Assembly: GCF_042682785.1 (NCBI RefSeq)
Contig: NZ_JBHUIB010000001.1
Coordinates: 1,275,524-1,339,523, forward strand
Origin: Thalassotalea_F euphylliae
GTDB lineage: Bacteria > Pseudomonadota > Gammaproteobacteria > Enterobacterales > Alteromonadaceae
Length of the DNA: 64,000 nucleotides
Direction: 5' to 3'
The notes below the pieces were generated by a model. That model was not told the origin of the DNA. It worked only from the letters and a program-made list of their open reading frames with translations, and searched no databases. Below are positions 55,443-63,954 of this stretch, one piece after another. Positions within the stretch are counted from its first letter, which is position 1; the number at the start of each line of letters is the position of its first letter. Position numbers and translations under genes: made by a program.

Positions 55443-55925
55443 CTACTCAGCTGGGTTTGGATTAGCTAAAATAGTGTCAGTTTGTTCTTTGCGGAACTTC
55501 TCGACAGCTGCCATCACGTCTTCATCATGTGTACCGATGATTTGTGCGGCTAGCAATCCAGCGTTAGCTGCACCAGCATTACCAATAGCGAGTGTACCTA
55601 CAGCAATACCTTTTGGCATTTGCACGATAGAAAGTAGAGAGTCTTGGCCGCTTAATGCTTTTGACTGAACAGGCACGCCAAGTACAGGCAAGCTTGTGTA
55701 GGCTGCTGTCATACCTGGTAAGTGAGCCGCACCACCAGCGCCAGCAACAATTACTTTGATACCGCGTTCTTTAGCACTTTCTGCATATTCAGCAAGTAGG
55801 TGAGGAGTACGGTGAGCTGATACCACTTTGGTTTCATACGGAACACCAAATAAATCTAACATATCAGCAGCATGTTGCATTGTCGGCCAGTCCGACTTAG
55901 AGCCCATGATAATACCTACTTTCAT
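55443..55925 (-). CDS. purE: N5-carboxyaminoimidazole ribonucleotide mutase
   Basis: Converts N5-CAIR to CAIR, the step after PurK. At 160 residues it has VGIIMGSKSDWPTMQHA with the Ser-Asp substrate loop, VSAHRTPHLLAEYA with the catalytic His, and AGAGGAAHLPGMTA. It is the class I octameric type. I see no clear PurR-type palindrome in the 244 bp upstream. Confidence 0.97.
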   Translation of the reverse strand: MKVGIIMGSKSDWPTMQHAADMLDLFGVPYETKVVSAHRTPHLLAEYAESAKERGIKVIVAGAGGAAHLPGMTAAYTSLPVLGVPVQSKALSGQDSLLSIVQMPKGIAVGTLAIGNAGAANAGLLAAQIIGTHDEDVMAAVEKFRKEQTDTILANPNPAE

Positions 55926-56169
55926 TGTATAAGCGCCTTCTTAATCAAAGTTTAAAACACAAGGTCAAAACAACCGGTTAAATAGGCCGCGCATTATACC
56001 CGTGTTTGGTCTGATACGGAAATTTAGCTGCTAATTTTTCACCAATATTGTTCGCCATAGACTAAAGGCGAATTTAAAAATAATTTCACCAAAGTAAGCT
56101 AAGTGAAACAAGCTGCCTAGCAAGTATAGACAATATGCATTTGAATCAAGGCAGACGAAAGGGGGAGAA

Positions 56170-57795
56170 ATGAACATATATCAACATGGCCTCGACCAAT
56201 GCAAGGCAAATGCACAGCCGTTAACACCGATTAACTTCCTTGCGCGCACTGCGCAAGTTTTTCCTGAGAGGACGGCCATCATTCATGGCAATCAGCATAT
56301 TAGTTACCGTAGGTTTCAACAAAATGTCCATTGCTTTGCAAACTCACTCATTGAGCTAGGCGTCAAGCCAGGAAATACAGTTAGCATTATTGCTGCAAAT
56401 ATCCCTGCATATATAGAAGCGCATTATGCTGTGCCCATGACCGGAGCGGTGCTTAATTCTCTAAATACGCGACTAGATGCCCAAGCGCTGGCATTTATTC
56501 TTGATCATGGTGAGTGTGATGTGTTGTTAGTTGACAGTGCATATAACGGACTTATGCGTTCTGCATTAGCACTTTCGTCACGACAGCCGCTCGTCATTGA
56601 TATTGTAGATCCGCTTAGCGGTGTATATGACACTATTGGTGAAGTGGAGTATCACCAACTTCTTCAGCAAGCCGAAGATAAAGCGCCCCCCAATTTAATT
56701 GAAGATGAGTGGCAGGCATTAGCGCTAAATTATACCTCTGGCACAACAGGAAATCCCAAAGGTGTGGTGTATTCTCACCGTGGTGCTTATCTTAACGCAA
56801 TCGGTAATACCATGATTTGGCCCATGCCAGAACCTCCTGTTTATCTGTGGACACTCCCCATGTTTCACTGCAACGGTTGGTGTTTTCCTTGGACAATTGT
56901 TGCAGTTGGTGGAACTCAAGTCTGTGTTCGCCAAGCGGAGTGTGAAACGATTACCGGGCTTATGAAAGAACATCACGTGACACATTTTTGTGGTGCCCCA
57001 ATCGTACTCAATATGATGATGAATACTGAACCCGAGTATTTGCACGGGTTACCGCGAGGGATCAAAGCTATGACTGCTGGTGCACCACCACCACCTGCGG
57101 TGATTAAAGGTATGGAGAAACTCGGATTTGATATTACGCAAACATATGGCTTAACAGAGGTATATGGTCCCTGTGTTGTGAGTGAGTGGAACTCAGAGTG
57201 GGATGCGTTGGATAGCGACCAAAGGGCTGCACTCAAAGCAAGGCAGGGCGTAAGATATCCAACACAAGAACACGTTGATGTGCTAGATCCTGATACCATG
57301 CTACCTGTGGCTGCAGATGCTGAAACCATAGGTGAGATCATGTTTAAGGGCAACACAACAATGAAAGGTTATCTTAAAAATGAATCTGCTACCGAAGCGT
57401 CATTTAAAGCGGGCTGGTTTCATTCAGGCGATCTCGCTGTTAAACATCCGGATGGCTACATTGAAATTAGAGATAGGTCGAAAGATATTATTATCTCTGG
57501 TGGTGAGAATATATCGTCTGTAGAAGTAGAAGGCACACTATACAAACACCCGCAAATATTGGAGGCGGCTGTCGTTGCTCGCAAGGATGAAAAGTGGGGT
57601 GAGACACCTTGTGCATTTGTAACACTGAAAGAAGGCGCAAATATTACCGAGCAAGAGGTGATTGCTTTCTGTCGTGAAAATATAGCGCATTTCAAAATAC
57701 CTAAAACAATAGTATTTAGTGAATTACCTAAAACAGCGACAGGAAAAATTCAAAAGTTTGTGTTGCGGGAAAAGGTACGAAGTTTATTTGGTTAG
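56170..57795 (+). CDS. Acyl-CoA synthetase (AMP-binding, DmdB/AlkK-like)
   Basis: 541-residue ANL-superfamily ligase that activates a carboxylic acid to its CoA thioester through an acyl-AMP. Motifs are the P-loop LNYTSGTTGNPKGVVYSHRG (about 182-201), TYGLTEVYGP (A5), GWFHSGDLAV, RDRSKDIIISGGENISSVEV (A8 hinge; quoted in part) and the catalytic Lys in PKTATGKIQKF. The N-terminus (LTPINFLARTAQVFPERTAI) is typical of the medium-chain and 3-methylthiopropionyl-CoA ligase group. The substrate is not certain: medium-chain fatty acids or DMSP-derived methylmercaptopropionate are both possible. It is a single-gene unit. Confidence 0.87.
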   Translation: MNIYQHGLDQCKANAQPLTPINFLARTAQVFPERTAIIHGNQHISYRRFQQNVHCFANSLIELGVKPGNTVSIIAANIPAYIEAHYAVPMTGAVLNSLNTRLDAQALAFILDHGECDVLLVDSAYNGLMRSALALSSRQPLVIDIVDPLSGVYDTIGEVEYHQLLQQAEDKAPPNLIEDEWQALALNYTSGTTGNPKGVVYSHRGAYLNAIGNTMIWPMPEPPVYLWTLPMFHCNGWCFPWTIVAVGGTQVCVRQAECETITGLMKEHHVTHFCGAPIVLNMMMNTEPEYLHGLPRGIKAMTAGAPPPPAVIKGMEKLGFDITQTYGLTEVYGPCVVSEWNSEWDALDSDQRAALKARQGVRYPTQEHVDVLDPDTMLPVAADAETIGEIMFKGNTTMKGYLKNESATEASFKAGWFHSGDLAVKHPDGYIEIRDRSKDIIISGGENISSVEVEGTLYKHPQILEAAVVARKDEKWGETPCAFVTLKEGANITEQEVIAFCRENIAHFKIPKTIVFSELPKTATGKIQKFVLREKVRSLFG

Positions 57796-57950
57796 TATTT
57801 ATTAATACCACTAGAGGTAACATAAATAAGTAAATTTACTTTTGTGCGGTTAAAAGTAGAACAGTACTGGTAGTGAACGCTATTGTGTGTACTGTTTCTG
57901 TTTCCTAAAAATGCTAGACTAGCGCCCAAATAAACCAGCTAGCGTATAAA

Positions 57951-58502
57951 ATGACCTTTGAAACACCGGAACAAGCATACACTGAAGGTGGTGTTATTGC
58001 TTACCCGACAGAGGCGGTTTTTGGTTTGGGGTGTGATCCCGATAACGAACAAGCCGTTCAAAAAATTCTCGATATAAAACAACGCCCAATCGAAAAAGGG
58101 TTAATTTTATTGGCAGCAAATTACTCTCAATTGCTGCCATATATTGATGACTTAAAAATTCCACAAGATAAACGTTTTTCTGTGCTTTCACGCTGGCCAG
58201 ATGGGATCACTCAAGTGTTGCCTTGCACGCCTACCACACCAAAATGGCTAACCGGTCAGTTTGATACATTGGCAGTGCGCGTTACTAGCCAACCTGATGT
58301 TGTCGCTTTATGCAATGAGTTGGGTAAACCTATTGTCTCGACAAGTGCTAACCTTACGGGTGAGCCACCTGCTAAAACTTGGCAAGAAGTAGAGCAGTAT
58401 TTATCGCAGCAGGTCGATTTTGTCATTAAAGGTCAAACACTAGGATTTGATCAGCCCTCTAAGATTATTGATGGCCTTACCGGAGAAGTATTTCGCATAT
58501 GA
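57951..58502 (+). CDS. tsaC: Threonylcarbamoyl-AMP synthase
   Basis: Makes threonylcarbamoyl-AMP from Thr, bicarbonate and ATP, the first step of the t6A37 tRNA modification. The 183-residue YrdC domain has GGVIAYPTEAVFGLGCDPDN with the substrate cradle Lys-Arg (IKQRPIEKGLILLA), LAVRVTSQPDVVALC and PIVSTSANLTGEPP. It is the short TsaC form without the Sua5 extension. It overlaps hemF by four bases (ATGA). Confidence 0.96.
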   Translation: MTFETPEQAYTEGGVIAYPTEAVFGLGCDPDNEQAVQKILDIKQRPIEKGLILLAANYSQLLPYIDDLKIPQDKRFSVLSRWPDGITQVLPCTPTTPKWLTGQFDTLAVRVTSQPDVVALCNELGKPIVSTSANLTGEPPAKTWQEVEQYLSQQVDFVIKGQTLGFDQPSKIIDGLTGEVFRI

Positions 58503-59407
58503 GTAATGTTGCAATTGAACCTGTGGTTGCGTTTTTAAAAACGTTGCAAGATGACATTTGCCAGGCGCTTGAAGCTGCTGATGGTCGGGCGAAATTTGTT
58601 GAAGATAACTGGCAGCGTGAAGAGGGCGGTGGTGGTCGCACACGTGTGCTGACCGATGGTGCAGTTATTGAACAAGGTGGTGTGAACTTCTCGCTAGTTT
58701 CGGGTAATAAACTCCCTCCTTCAGCCACAGCACATCGACCAGAATTAGCTGGACGAACGTGGAGAGCATGCGGTGTATCGTTAGTGATTCATCCCAAAAA
58801 CCCATTTATACCGACTTCACATGCCAATGTTCGCTTTTTTGTGGCAGAAAAAGAAGGTGAAGCGCCTGTTTGGTGGTTCGGCGGTGGCTTTGATTTAACG
58901 CCATTTTATCCATTTGATGAAGATATTAAGCATTGGCACCAAACAGCGCATGGCTTGTGTGCACCTTTTGGTAATGATATTTATCCTGCCCATAAAAAGT
59001 GGTGCGACGAATACTTCTTTTTAAAACATCGAAACGAAACTCGTGGTGTAGGTGGTCTGTTTTTTGATGATCTAAATCAGTGGGATTTCGACACGTGTTT
59101 TGAGTACATAAAGGCAGTTGGTCGAGGCTATATTGATGCGTATGTGCCTATCATGGAGAAGCGAAAGGATACACCGTTTGGCGAGAAAGAGCGTCAATTT
59201 CAGCTGTATCGTCGTGGTCGCTATGTAGAGTTTAATTTAGTGTTTGACCGTGGCACTTTATTTGGTTTGCAGTCAGGAGGCCGCACTGAATCAATCTTAA
59301 TGTCTATGCCACCGTTAGCGCGATGGGAGTACAACTTTCAGCCAGACAAAGATACAGCAGAGGGTAAACTTACTAATTACTTGAAACCAAGGGACTGGTT
59401 AAGCTAG
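58499..59407 (+). CDS. hemF: Coproporphyrinogen III oxidase, oxygen-dependent
   Basis: Converts coproporphyrinogen III to protoporphyrinogen IX using O2 in haem synthesis. At 302 residues it has RTWRACGVSLVIHPKNPFIP, WWFGGGFDLTPFYPF, HKKWCDEYFFLKHRNETRG, GGLFFDDLNQWDF and LQSGGRTESILMSMPP. It is translationally coupled to tsaC (ATGA overlap) and overlaps the convergent GGDEF gene by nine bases at the 3' end. Confidence 0.98.
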   Translation: MSNVAIEPVVAFLKTLQDDICQALEAADGRAKFVEDNWQREEGGGGRTRVLTDGAVIEQGGVNFSLVSGNKLPPSATAHRPELAGRTWRACGVSLVIHPKNPFIPTSHANVRFFVAEKEGEAPVWWFGGGFDLTPFYPFDEDIKHWHQTAHGLCAPFGNDIYPAHKKWCDEYFFLKHRNETRGVGGLFFDDLNQWDFDTCFEYIKAVGRGYIDAYVPIMEKRKDTPFGEKERQFQLYRRGRYVEFNLVFDRGTLFGLQSGGRTESILMSMPPLARWEYNFQPDKDTAEGKLTNYLKPRDWLS

Positions 59408-60355
59408 CACTGTTTTATTTCTGCCCTCCGTTTTTGCTTGGTACAGAGCGTCATCTGCGCGTTTGTACCAAGCACTTGGCGTTTCGCCATGCTGCAATTC
59501 ACTTAGACCACACGATATGGTGACTTGGTGATTTGGTATTATCGATGCGCTTTCAATTGCCGTTCTAATTATCTCAGCAAATGCAAAGGCGTCTTTGGTA
59601 TTTTGGTTATCCATGGTAATGGCAAACTCTTCACCACCTACTCTAAACAATTTGTTATCGGCAATTAATGGAAAGATGATGTCGCATACTTGAGTGAGTA
59701 CATCATCTCCACTGCTGTGTCCAAATTTATCGTTGATGGTTTTGAAATGGTCTAAATCAAATAACAATAACCAGGTTTGATTATCCATGCTGCTGTTGGT
59801 AATCGAGTCCATCGTATCAATATACGCACGGCGATTGTATGTTTTGGTCAGGGCATCTTTGTGGCTGAGTTCATACAGTTTATTGGCTTGAAATCGTTTT
59901 TGATAAGCGAACGTGAATGAGCATACTACCGTGATGACCATGCTGATTGCTGTTGAAAAAAATTGAAAACTCTCGAGCTGTTCAAAGATGATTATCAAAA
60001 CAAACATAAGCATGATGGCCGAAAGTAACGACGCCCTTCTTGGCGATACAAAATAGTAGATGACTGCAATGGCTGGATAGAACCAAACAATAGCGCCGGC
60101 GCCTTTCAAATAGACCATTGCGACAGGTAATATTGCCACAGCAGAGACCACTGCAGAAAATGCAAACGTTTGATCTTTGCCGGTAATCGCGTTGAAACTG
60201 ATAAGCCCGAGAATAATTATTAAAGAAAAGTCTAAGGCGGCAATTATCCAATCATGTTCGACTATTCGGAAGATCATCAATGGAAATAGACCTAATACAC
60301 AAAATATAGGCAACCAAATAAAGACCTTATTTTCAACGCTAGACTCTACGCTCAT
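59399..60355 (-). CDS. Membrane-bound diguanylate cyclase (GGDEF protein)
   Basis: 318 residues. Roughly six membrane helices fill residues ~12-165, a MASE-like sensory region I cannot assign. A GGDEF domain follows (about 175-318): KDALTKTYNRRAYID, LLFDLDHFKTINDKFGHSSG, the active site FRVGGEEFAI (GGEEF form) and ADDALYQAKTEGRNKT. The c-di-GMP-producing residues are intact; the RxxD inhibitory site is absent, so product feedback may be weak. It is convergent with hemF. Confidence 0.92.
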   Translation of the reverse strand: MSVESSVENKVFIWLPIFCVLGLFPLMIFRIVEHDWIIAALDFSLIIILGLISFNAITGKDQTFAFSAVVSAVAILPVAMVYLKGAGAIVWFYPAIAVIYYFVSPRRASLLSAIMLMFVLIIIFEQLESFQFFSTAISMVITVVCSFTFAYQKRFQANKLYELSHKDALTKTYNRRAYIDTMDSITNSSMDNQTWLLLFDLDHFKTINDKFGHSSGDDVLTQVCDIIFPLIADNKLFRVGGEEFAITMDNQNTKDAFAFAEIIRTAIESASIIPNHQVTISCGLSELQHGETPSAWYKRADDALYQAKTEGRNKTVLA

Positions 60356-60559
60356 ACTGCCGCGGGGTTAAAAAACATACGTCATGATATCAAATCATCC
60401 TATAACAATGGGACGTTTTTGTAGCTGTTTTGTTTCTACCTACTTTCAAGTCAAACAAAGTGATTACAATTTAGACGGCCATGCTACTTCATGGTCACTG
60501 CATTTAATTTGCTTTACCCCATCTATCGTCTAGCTTTTATACAGACTAGAGCACAAAAG

Positions 60560-60573
60560 TTGATATAGATCAT
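60560..60573. promoter_or_regulatory. FNR-like box 1
   Basis: TTGATATAGATCAT matches TTGATnnnnATCAA at nine of ten fixed positions. Its centre is 61 bp from the centre of box 2. Confidence 0.5.
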
Positions 60574-60620
60574 GATCGCGCTCGTTGTCTAACTGTAGCG
60601 ACATGTAACCACACAGTAAT

Positions 60621-60634
60621 TTGAGGTAAATCAA
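60621..60634. promoter_or_regulatory. FNR-like box 2
   Basis: TTGAGGTAAATCAA matches nine of ten fixed FNR positions. It is centred about 41 bp upstream of the start expected from TGTAAA at 60655, the class II activator position. Confidence 0.6.
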
Positions 60635-60690
60635 CTTTTCATACATGACGCGATTGTAAACTGACGCCAATTATTTAAAGGGATACTCTC

Positions 60691-61401
60691 ATGAAAAAAA
60701 GTCTTATTACATTAGCGGTGTTATCAACATTGTCTTTCGGGTCATTAGCAGCAGGTTACCAAGCGGGCGATATTCTTGTTCGCGGCGGTGCAACAATGGT
60801 TGATCCTGATAGTGACAAAGCTGGCGTTTATATTGAAGCACTTGGTGGTGATACACCATTGTCTGTTTCTGTAGATGACAACACACAACTAGGTTTAAAT
60901 TTTGTGTACTTCTTTGACAGCAACTGGGCTGTAGAACTATTAGCTGCTACACCGTTTAAGCATGATGTTAAAATTCATGATCCTCAAGGTATTGCAGAAG
61001 GTGTATTTGGTGTTCCTGGACTAGACGTAGATGGCATCACATTAGGTGAAGTAACACACTTACCACCGACATTAAGCGCTATTTACTACTTTGATTCAGC
61101 ATCAAAGTTTAAGCCTTACGTGGGTGCTGGTCTTAACTACACAATTTTCTTCGACGAAGAATTTAAATCAGCACCTAAAAGTCTAGGTTTTAATGACTTA
61201 GAGTTAGATGGCTCTTTCGGTGTATCGTTCCAAGTTGGCGCAGACTATGAGCTAGATGATAATTGGCATATTAATGCTTCTATTCGTTATATCGATATCG
61301 GCACTGATGCAGACTTTAAAATTGGTGAAGATATTAAAGGTACGGCAGAAGTTGACGTAGACCCAATGGTTTACTCACTGATGATTGGTTATAAGTTTTA
61401 A
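60691..61401 (+). CDS. ompW: Outer membrane protein OmpW
   Basis: Small eight-stranded beta-barrel with a hydrophobic channel. Signal peptide MKKSLITLAVLSTLSFGSLA, cleaved before AGYQAGDILVRGGATMV. OmpW signatures are LGLNFVYFFDSNWAVELLAA, HLPPTLSAIYYFDSASKFKP and VGAGLNYTIFFDE, ending with an aromatic (KF) for BAM recognition. At 236 residues it is slightly long for the family. OmpW proteins are induced under oxygen limitation in several gammaproteobacteria, which fits the FNR-like boxes upstream. Confidence 0.95.
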   Translation: MKKSLITLAVLSTLSFGSLAAGYQAGDILVRGGATMVDPDSDKAGVYIEALGGDTPLSVSVDDNTQLGLNFVYFFDSNWAVELLAATPFKHDVKIHDPQGIAEGVFGVPGLDVDGITLGEVTHLPPTLSAIYYFDSASKFKPYVGAGLNYTIFFDEEFKSAPKSLGFNDLELDGSFGVSFQVGADYELDDNWHINASIRYIDIGTDADFKIGEDIKGTAEVDVDPMVYSLMIGYKF

Positions 61402-61431
61402 AACTTAACACCTCATCACCCCCAACCAAAT

Positions 61432-61459
61432 AAAAAAGCCGCGTATTGCGGCTTTTTTT
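61432..61459. terminator. Bidirectional terminator between ompW and the globin gene
   Basis: AAAAAAGCCGC, loop GTATT, GCGGCTTTTTTT: a symmetrical hairpin between convergent genes. Confidence 0.88.
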
Positions 61460-61472
61460 ATTGCTGATGTTA

Positions 61473-61910
61473 CTACTGGTTAATCATATGCGCAGCTAAC
61501 TGTCCGAACTTTTGCTTGAGTTCTCGTTTTAGTGGCTCGTGTTCAACAGTTTTATTTAATGCGTTTGTCATACAAAGCATCCACAGTTCCGCTTGCTTAC
61601 GTGTAACAGCAACATGTAAATGGCGTTGGCGCAATCTCGGGTGACCATACTTCTCTTCAAACAATGGTGGTCCACCAAGCCATCCTGATAAATATTCAAA
61701 GACCTTTTGACGAATGCCATCAAGGGGCAGTTCATGAATATCTAAAAGTTCTTTTAGATGAATGTTAGATTCCATTTCATCATAAAATGCATTGGCAAGC
61801 GCTCGTGTGCCTGCTTCTTCACCAATTAAGATATAAGGCGTAACACTATCTGATAACGATTGCGTCTTGTCTCTTTCGGAAAAAAGTTTTTTAATGCCAA
61901 ACAAAATCAC
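61473..61910 (-). CDS. Group II truncated haemoglobin
   Basis: 145-residue 2-on-2 globin. Proximal His lies in HPRLRQRHLHV (F8), with the group II Trp of helix G in QAELWMLCMTNAL and the pre-F aromatic-Gly pattern GGPPLFEEKYGHP. It probably handles O2 or NO, or serves in redox protection; the ligand is not proved. The frame starts at GTG (61908-61910); a TTG two codons in (61902-61904) has better spacing to AAAGG and would give the family-like start MFGIKKLF. It is head-to-head with aroE, only 14 bp apart. Confidence 0.9.
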   Translation of the reverse strand: MILFGIKKLFSERDKTQSLSDSVTPYILIGEEAGTRALANAFYDEMESNIHLKELLDIHELPLDGIRQKVFEYLSGWLGGPPLFEEKYGHPRLRQRHLHVAVTRKQAELWMLCMTNALNKTVEHEPLKRELKQKFGQLAAHMINQ

Positions 61911-61924
61911 TACCTTTGCTTGTT

Positions 61925-62749
61925 ATGGATAAATACGCTGTTTTTGGAAACCCTATTGCTCAATCTAAATCGCCATTGATACATGCCGAATTTGCCGACC
62001 AAACAAAGCAGGTGCTCGAGTATAACGCAATTGGCCCGGATGTTGATCGCTTTCACGACGCGATTACGACTTTTATCGAGCAAGGTGGAAAAGGGGCCAA
62101 CGTAACCGCACCATTTAAAGAACAAGCTTTTTCCATGGCAACGAAACTGACAGAGAGAGCTCAGTTGGCTAAAGCTGTAAATACGTTAGTGTTTAACAAA
62201 GACGGTTCAATATTAGGTGACAATACCGATGGTGCAGGACTAATTGCTGACTTATTAGAGAACAAAGCACCTTTGAATCGACGAGTCTTACTTATTGGTG
62301 CAGGTGGTGCCGCGCGCGGCGTAATTAAGCCTTTGTTGGCACAACAGCCTGAGTTGCTAGTTATTACCAATAGAACACATGCAAAGGCAGAGGAGTTGGC
62401 TTCGCATTTTGATGAATATGGTCGCATTGCTGCGTTAACTTCAGCACAACTCGAAAGTGAAGCACCATTTGATGTTGTCATTAACTCTTCTTCTTCCAGT
62501 CTGTTTAACGAGATACCAGCTGTTACACCTGCTATTTTCAAAACCGGTGGCTTTGCTTATGACATGTCTTACAAAGCAGAAAATACTGTATTTATTGATT
62601 GGGCATTGGCATCAGGTGCAGAAACCGCTATTGATGGTTTAGGGATGTTAGTGGGGCAGGCGGCAGAAAGCTTTAATGTATGGCGTGGTGTAATGCCCAA
62701 TAAGACGCCTGTTGAAAATAAACTCAGAGAGCTTTTAAAGGTAACATAA
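61925..62749 (+). CDS. aroE: Shikimate dehydrogenase (NADP+)
   Basis: Reduces 3-dehydroshikimate to shikimate in aromatic amino acid synthesis. ATG 61925 gives MDKYAVFGNPIAQSKSPLIH, aligning with E. coli AroE; an upstream in-frame TTG is not used. Substrate motifs are SKSPLIH, GANVTAPFKEQAF and NTDGAG; the NADP site is LLIGAGGAARGVI (about 126-138) with ITNRTHAKAEEL. At 274 residues it is normal. No Shine-Dalgarno sequence is visible upstream. It overlaps the DUF1488 gene by one base. Confidence 0.97.
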   Translation: MDKYAVFGNPIAQSKSPLIHAEFADQTKQVLEYNAIGPDVDRFHDAITTFIEQGGKGANVTAPFKEQAFSMATKLTERAQLAKAVNTLVFNKDGSILGDNTDGAGLIADLLENKAPLNRRVLLIGAGGAARGVIKPLLAQQPELLVITNRTHAKAEELASHFDEYGRIAALTSAQLESEAPFDVVINSSSSSLFNEIPAVTPAIFKTGGFAYDMSYKAENTVFIDWALASGAETAIDGLGMLVGQAAESFNVWRGVMPNKTPVENKLRELLKVT

Positions 62750-62979
62750 TGAATCAATCGATTTTATTTAATGATGATTTGGCATTTGATCAAGATAAAG
62801 ACGCCTGGCGTTTCACAGGTCTTATGGCTGGTCAGCTAATTACCATTTATTTTCATAGTCCAAAGCTTAAACATTTGGCTTCTATCGACCAGTGCACTAA
62901 ATATGATTTAGAAGAGGTGGTTGAACTATGGCTTGAAAAGAACGAGCCGGAGGATAATGAAATCCACCTCCACATATAG
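62749..62979 (+). CDS. yrdB: DUF1488 protein (YrdB-like)
   Basis: 76-residue acidic protein: NQSILFNDDLAFDQDKDAWR, FTGLMAGQLITIYF, then an Asp/Glu-rich C-terminus (ELWLEKNEPEDNEIHL). Typical of the small DUF1488 family, which follows aroE in many gammaproteobacteria; the function is unknown. Its ATG shares a base with the aroE stop (TAATG), so it is translationally coupled. Confidence 0.9.
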   Translation: MNQSILFNDDLAFDQDKDAWRFTGLMAGQLITIYFHSPKLKHLASIDQCTKYDLEEVVELWLEKNEPEDNEIHLHI

Positions 62980-63000
62980 CTGAAACTTTGCTTTTACTTA

Positions 63001-63540
63001 TTAGATTTCTGCTAAGTAGTCGTTCTTTAACTCAACATAGTTAATAGCAGACTGTTTAAGGAAAGCGATTTCACCTTCTTTTAGTGGTCTCGCTTTTTTC
63101 ATCGGGTTACCGACATATAAGTAACCACTTTCTAATACCTTATTAGGTGGTACTAATGTACCTGCACCAATAAACACATCATCTTGTACTTTCGCACCGT
63201 CCATAATAATTGCACCCATACCCACTAAAATGCGGTTTCCTAATTTACAGCCATGCAACATACATTGATGACCAATGGTCACGTCATCGCCAATAATCAG
63301 CGGGAAGCCGTCAGGGTTCGATTGGCTTTTACGGGTAACGTGCAAAATAGTGCCATCTTGTATATTCGTGCGTTCCCCAATACGGATAACGTTTACATCA
63401 CCGCGAGCGGCAACAAGGGGCCATATGCTGCTATCGACTCCTATCGCAATATCACCGACGATCACGGCTGTACTATCTATATAGCATTGGTGACTGATTT
63501 GAGGTGTTATACCTTTAAAAGAACGAATATTGTTAGGCAT
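63001..63540 (-). CDS. yrdA: Gamma carbonic anhydrase family protein (YrdA)
   Basis: 179-residue left-handed beta-helix of hexapeptide repeats. Zinc-ligand His are visible in GDDVTIGHQCMLHGCKLG (two) and in TILHVTRKS (one), and the start is MPNNIRSFKGITPQISHQCY. Whether it is an active carbonic anhydrase is unknown; the family is often annotated as hexapeptide transferase. It is convergent with DUF1488 and borders the rRNA operon, as in E. coli next to rrnD. Confidence 0.92.
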   Translation of the reverse strand: MPNNIRSFKGITPQISHQCYIDSTAVIVGDIAIGVDSSIWPLVAARGDVNVIRIGERTNIQDGTILHVTRKSQSNPDGFPLIIGDDVTIGHQCMLHGCKLGNRILVGMGAIIMDGAKVQDDVFIGAGTLVPPNKVLESGYLYVGNPMKKARPLKEGEIAFLKQSAINYVELKNDYLAEI

Positions 63541-63778
63541 AGTAATAATTAACTTATTGAAATTAATTTAATACTAGCAAAATACTCTCTAAATAATCAG
63601 CTTTTGCAAAAGTAAAAATGATATTACGGAGACTAGGAGGCAAATAGTAAACAAACGTAGATAAAGAACATAATTGTTACTTTTCTTTGATTAAATGTCC
63701 TATATAGTCCAATAAAAACGCGCTTTGATTAAATTATCTGCAAATAAACAATTATTTCAAATTTATTTCAAAAAGGTG

Positions 63779-63806
63779 TTGACGCCACCCGAAAAACCCC
63801 TAAAAT
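63779..63806 (+). promoter_or_regulatory. rrn promoter P1
   Basis: -35 TTGACG, 16-base spacer, -10 TAAAAT, then GCGCATCC. The short spacer and GC-rich discriminator are hallmarks of ppGpp/DksA-regulated rRNA promoters. AT-rich DNA lies just upstream (63741-63778). Confidence 0.82.
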
Positions 63807-63926
63807 GCGCATCCACTTCTCGGGGACAAGCCAAGAAGCTGTTTTGATAAGTTTAGTTGCTTTATATAGTCACCAAACGGGTCAGATAACTTAGAAAAAT
63901 AAATTAAAGTTTTTTTCAAAAAGTTG

Positions 63927-63954
63927 TTGACATTAAAACAGGGAAGCGTAAAAT
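63927..63954 (+). promoter_or_regulatory. rrn promoter P2
   Basis: -35 TTGACA, 16-base spacer, -10 TAAAAT, then GCGCATCC. It lies exactly 148 bp after P1 and shares its flanks. Confidence 0.82.

Larger units (their letters stand above)
60356..60690. promoter_or_regulatory. Control region between the GGDEF gene and ompW
   Basis: 335 bp without a gene; both neighbours point away from it. It holds two FNR-like palindromes (60560 and 60621) and a -10-like TGTAAA (60655-60660) suitably placed for ompW. AAAGGG at 60678-60683 serves as the ompW ribosome-binding site. In the left half (60356-60555) I see nothing definite. Confidence 0.6.

Noticed and set aside
56973..57356. 127-codon frame opposite the acyl-CoA synthetase
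   Set aside because: Shadow of a conserved coding region; no family resemblance.
59399..59407. Overlap of hemF and the GGDEF gene as a sign of frameshift
   Set aside because: Both C-termini are complete for their families; it is a simple nine-base convergent overlap.
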